DNA of 6,800 bases from SHLQ01 sp964441145 (GTDB lineage: Bacteria; Actinomycetota; Acidimicrobiia; Acidimicrobiales; SHLQ01), in assembly GCA_964441145.1 (NCBI GenBank), contig CAYTUB010000132.1, positions 1 through 6,800 of the forward strand. The letters are read 5' to 3'. Each line of letters begins with the position of its first letter. The first letter of the stretch is position 1. The translations under genes were made by a program, and so were the position numbers. Shown here piece after piece: positions 6,698 to 6,800 of the stretch. Below the pieces are notes generated by a model that had not been told where the DNA came from, made no database searches, and saw nothing but the letters and a program-made list of their open reading frames with translations.

Positions 6698-6800
6698 ACC
6701 GTCAGCCTTCCGTCGGTGTCGCAGATGGCCCATTCCTTGGAGCCAATGCGGTGTTGCACGATTGCGGTGTGGTCGCCGACTCGCCAGAGTGCACGGCCTC
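6694..6800 (-). CDS. C-terminal fragment of an unidentified protein (partial, runs off right edge)
   Basis: Thirty-four codons plus TGA are visible. The peptide contains GRALWRVGDHTAIVQHRIGS, then KEWAICDTDGRLTV and the stop. It reads as real protein: the frame is open to the window edge, codon use is normal, and the end is coupled by ATGA to the next gene. The alternating hydrophobic/charged pattern with a 'CDTDGR' end suggests the last strand and tail of a larger globular protein. A conjugation ATPase (VirB4- or SCO6880-like) is possible given the VirD4-like gene on the same strand beyond the cargo, but the tail alone does not prove it. It was found by reading the frames directly; the overlapping frame extending from the ATG at 6733 is the less likely one. 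Confidence 0.5.
   Translation of the reverse strand, partial: GRALWRVGDHTAIVQHRIGSKEWAICDTDGRLTV
6706..6711 (-). promoter_or_regulatory. ribosome binding site of the 100-residue gene
   Basis: GGAAGG on the minus strand lies 8 bases before the ATG at 6697, ideal spacing, and is itself inside the 3' end of the upstream gene. It decides the start of the 100-residue gene at 6697 over the in-frame ATG at 6733. Confidence 0.6.

Overview
The window looks like an accessory segment from a moderately high-GC Actinomycetota genome or plasmid. The signs are a DUF2510-type motif (WACDPTG..LRYWNGSRW), which is largely an actinobacterial domain, and a VirD4-like N-terminus and sigma-like companion of the kind seen in actinobacterial conjugative elements. 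The genus cannot be fixed from this sequence. GC content was judged by eye only.

The layout is a plus-strand cargo block flanked by minus-strand genes. On the left, a 257-codon sigma-factor-like gene (970..197) runs by a 4-base ATGA stop/start overlap into the first 66 codons of a membrane-anchored protein that resembles the N-terminus of a VirD4/TraG-type coupling protein (200..1, continuing off the window). On the right, the last 34 codons of an unidentified gene (6800..6694) run by another ATGA overlap into a 100-codon gene (6697..6395) with a possible helix-turn-helix segment. The plus-strand block between them (about 1161..6418) holds a 119-codon protein with a DUF2510-like tail, then a 77-bp gap, then a 1606-codon single-chain restriction-modification enzyme.

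The large protein is a complete Type ISP (LlaGI/LlaBIII-like) enzyme. It has, in order, an Mrr-like PD-(D/E)xK nuclease, an SF2 helicase-translocase, a coupler, a gamma-class N6-adenine methyltransferase and a C-terminal target-recognition region, and all core motifs are intact. One polypeptide should therefore both methylate and cut, with no partner gene needed.

The most economical reading is that the restriction-modification unit is defence cargo placed between two halves of a minus-strand conjugation operon. The left half is supported by sequence. The right half's link to conjugation is inferred from strand, coupling style and position. The roughly 190-bp divergent region between the two blocks (971-1160) has four copies of TCTCCC within 59 bp and is the best candidate for a shared control region. 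No tRNA, rRNA, CRISPR array, transposase, integrase or flanking direct repeat was seen, and no gene-free stretch exceeds 300 bases.
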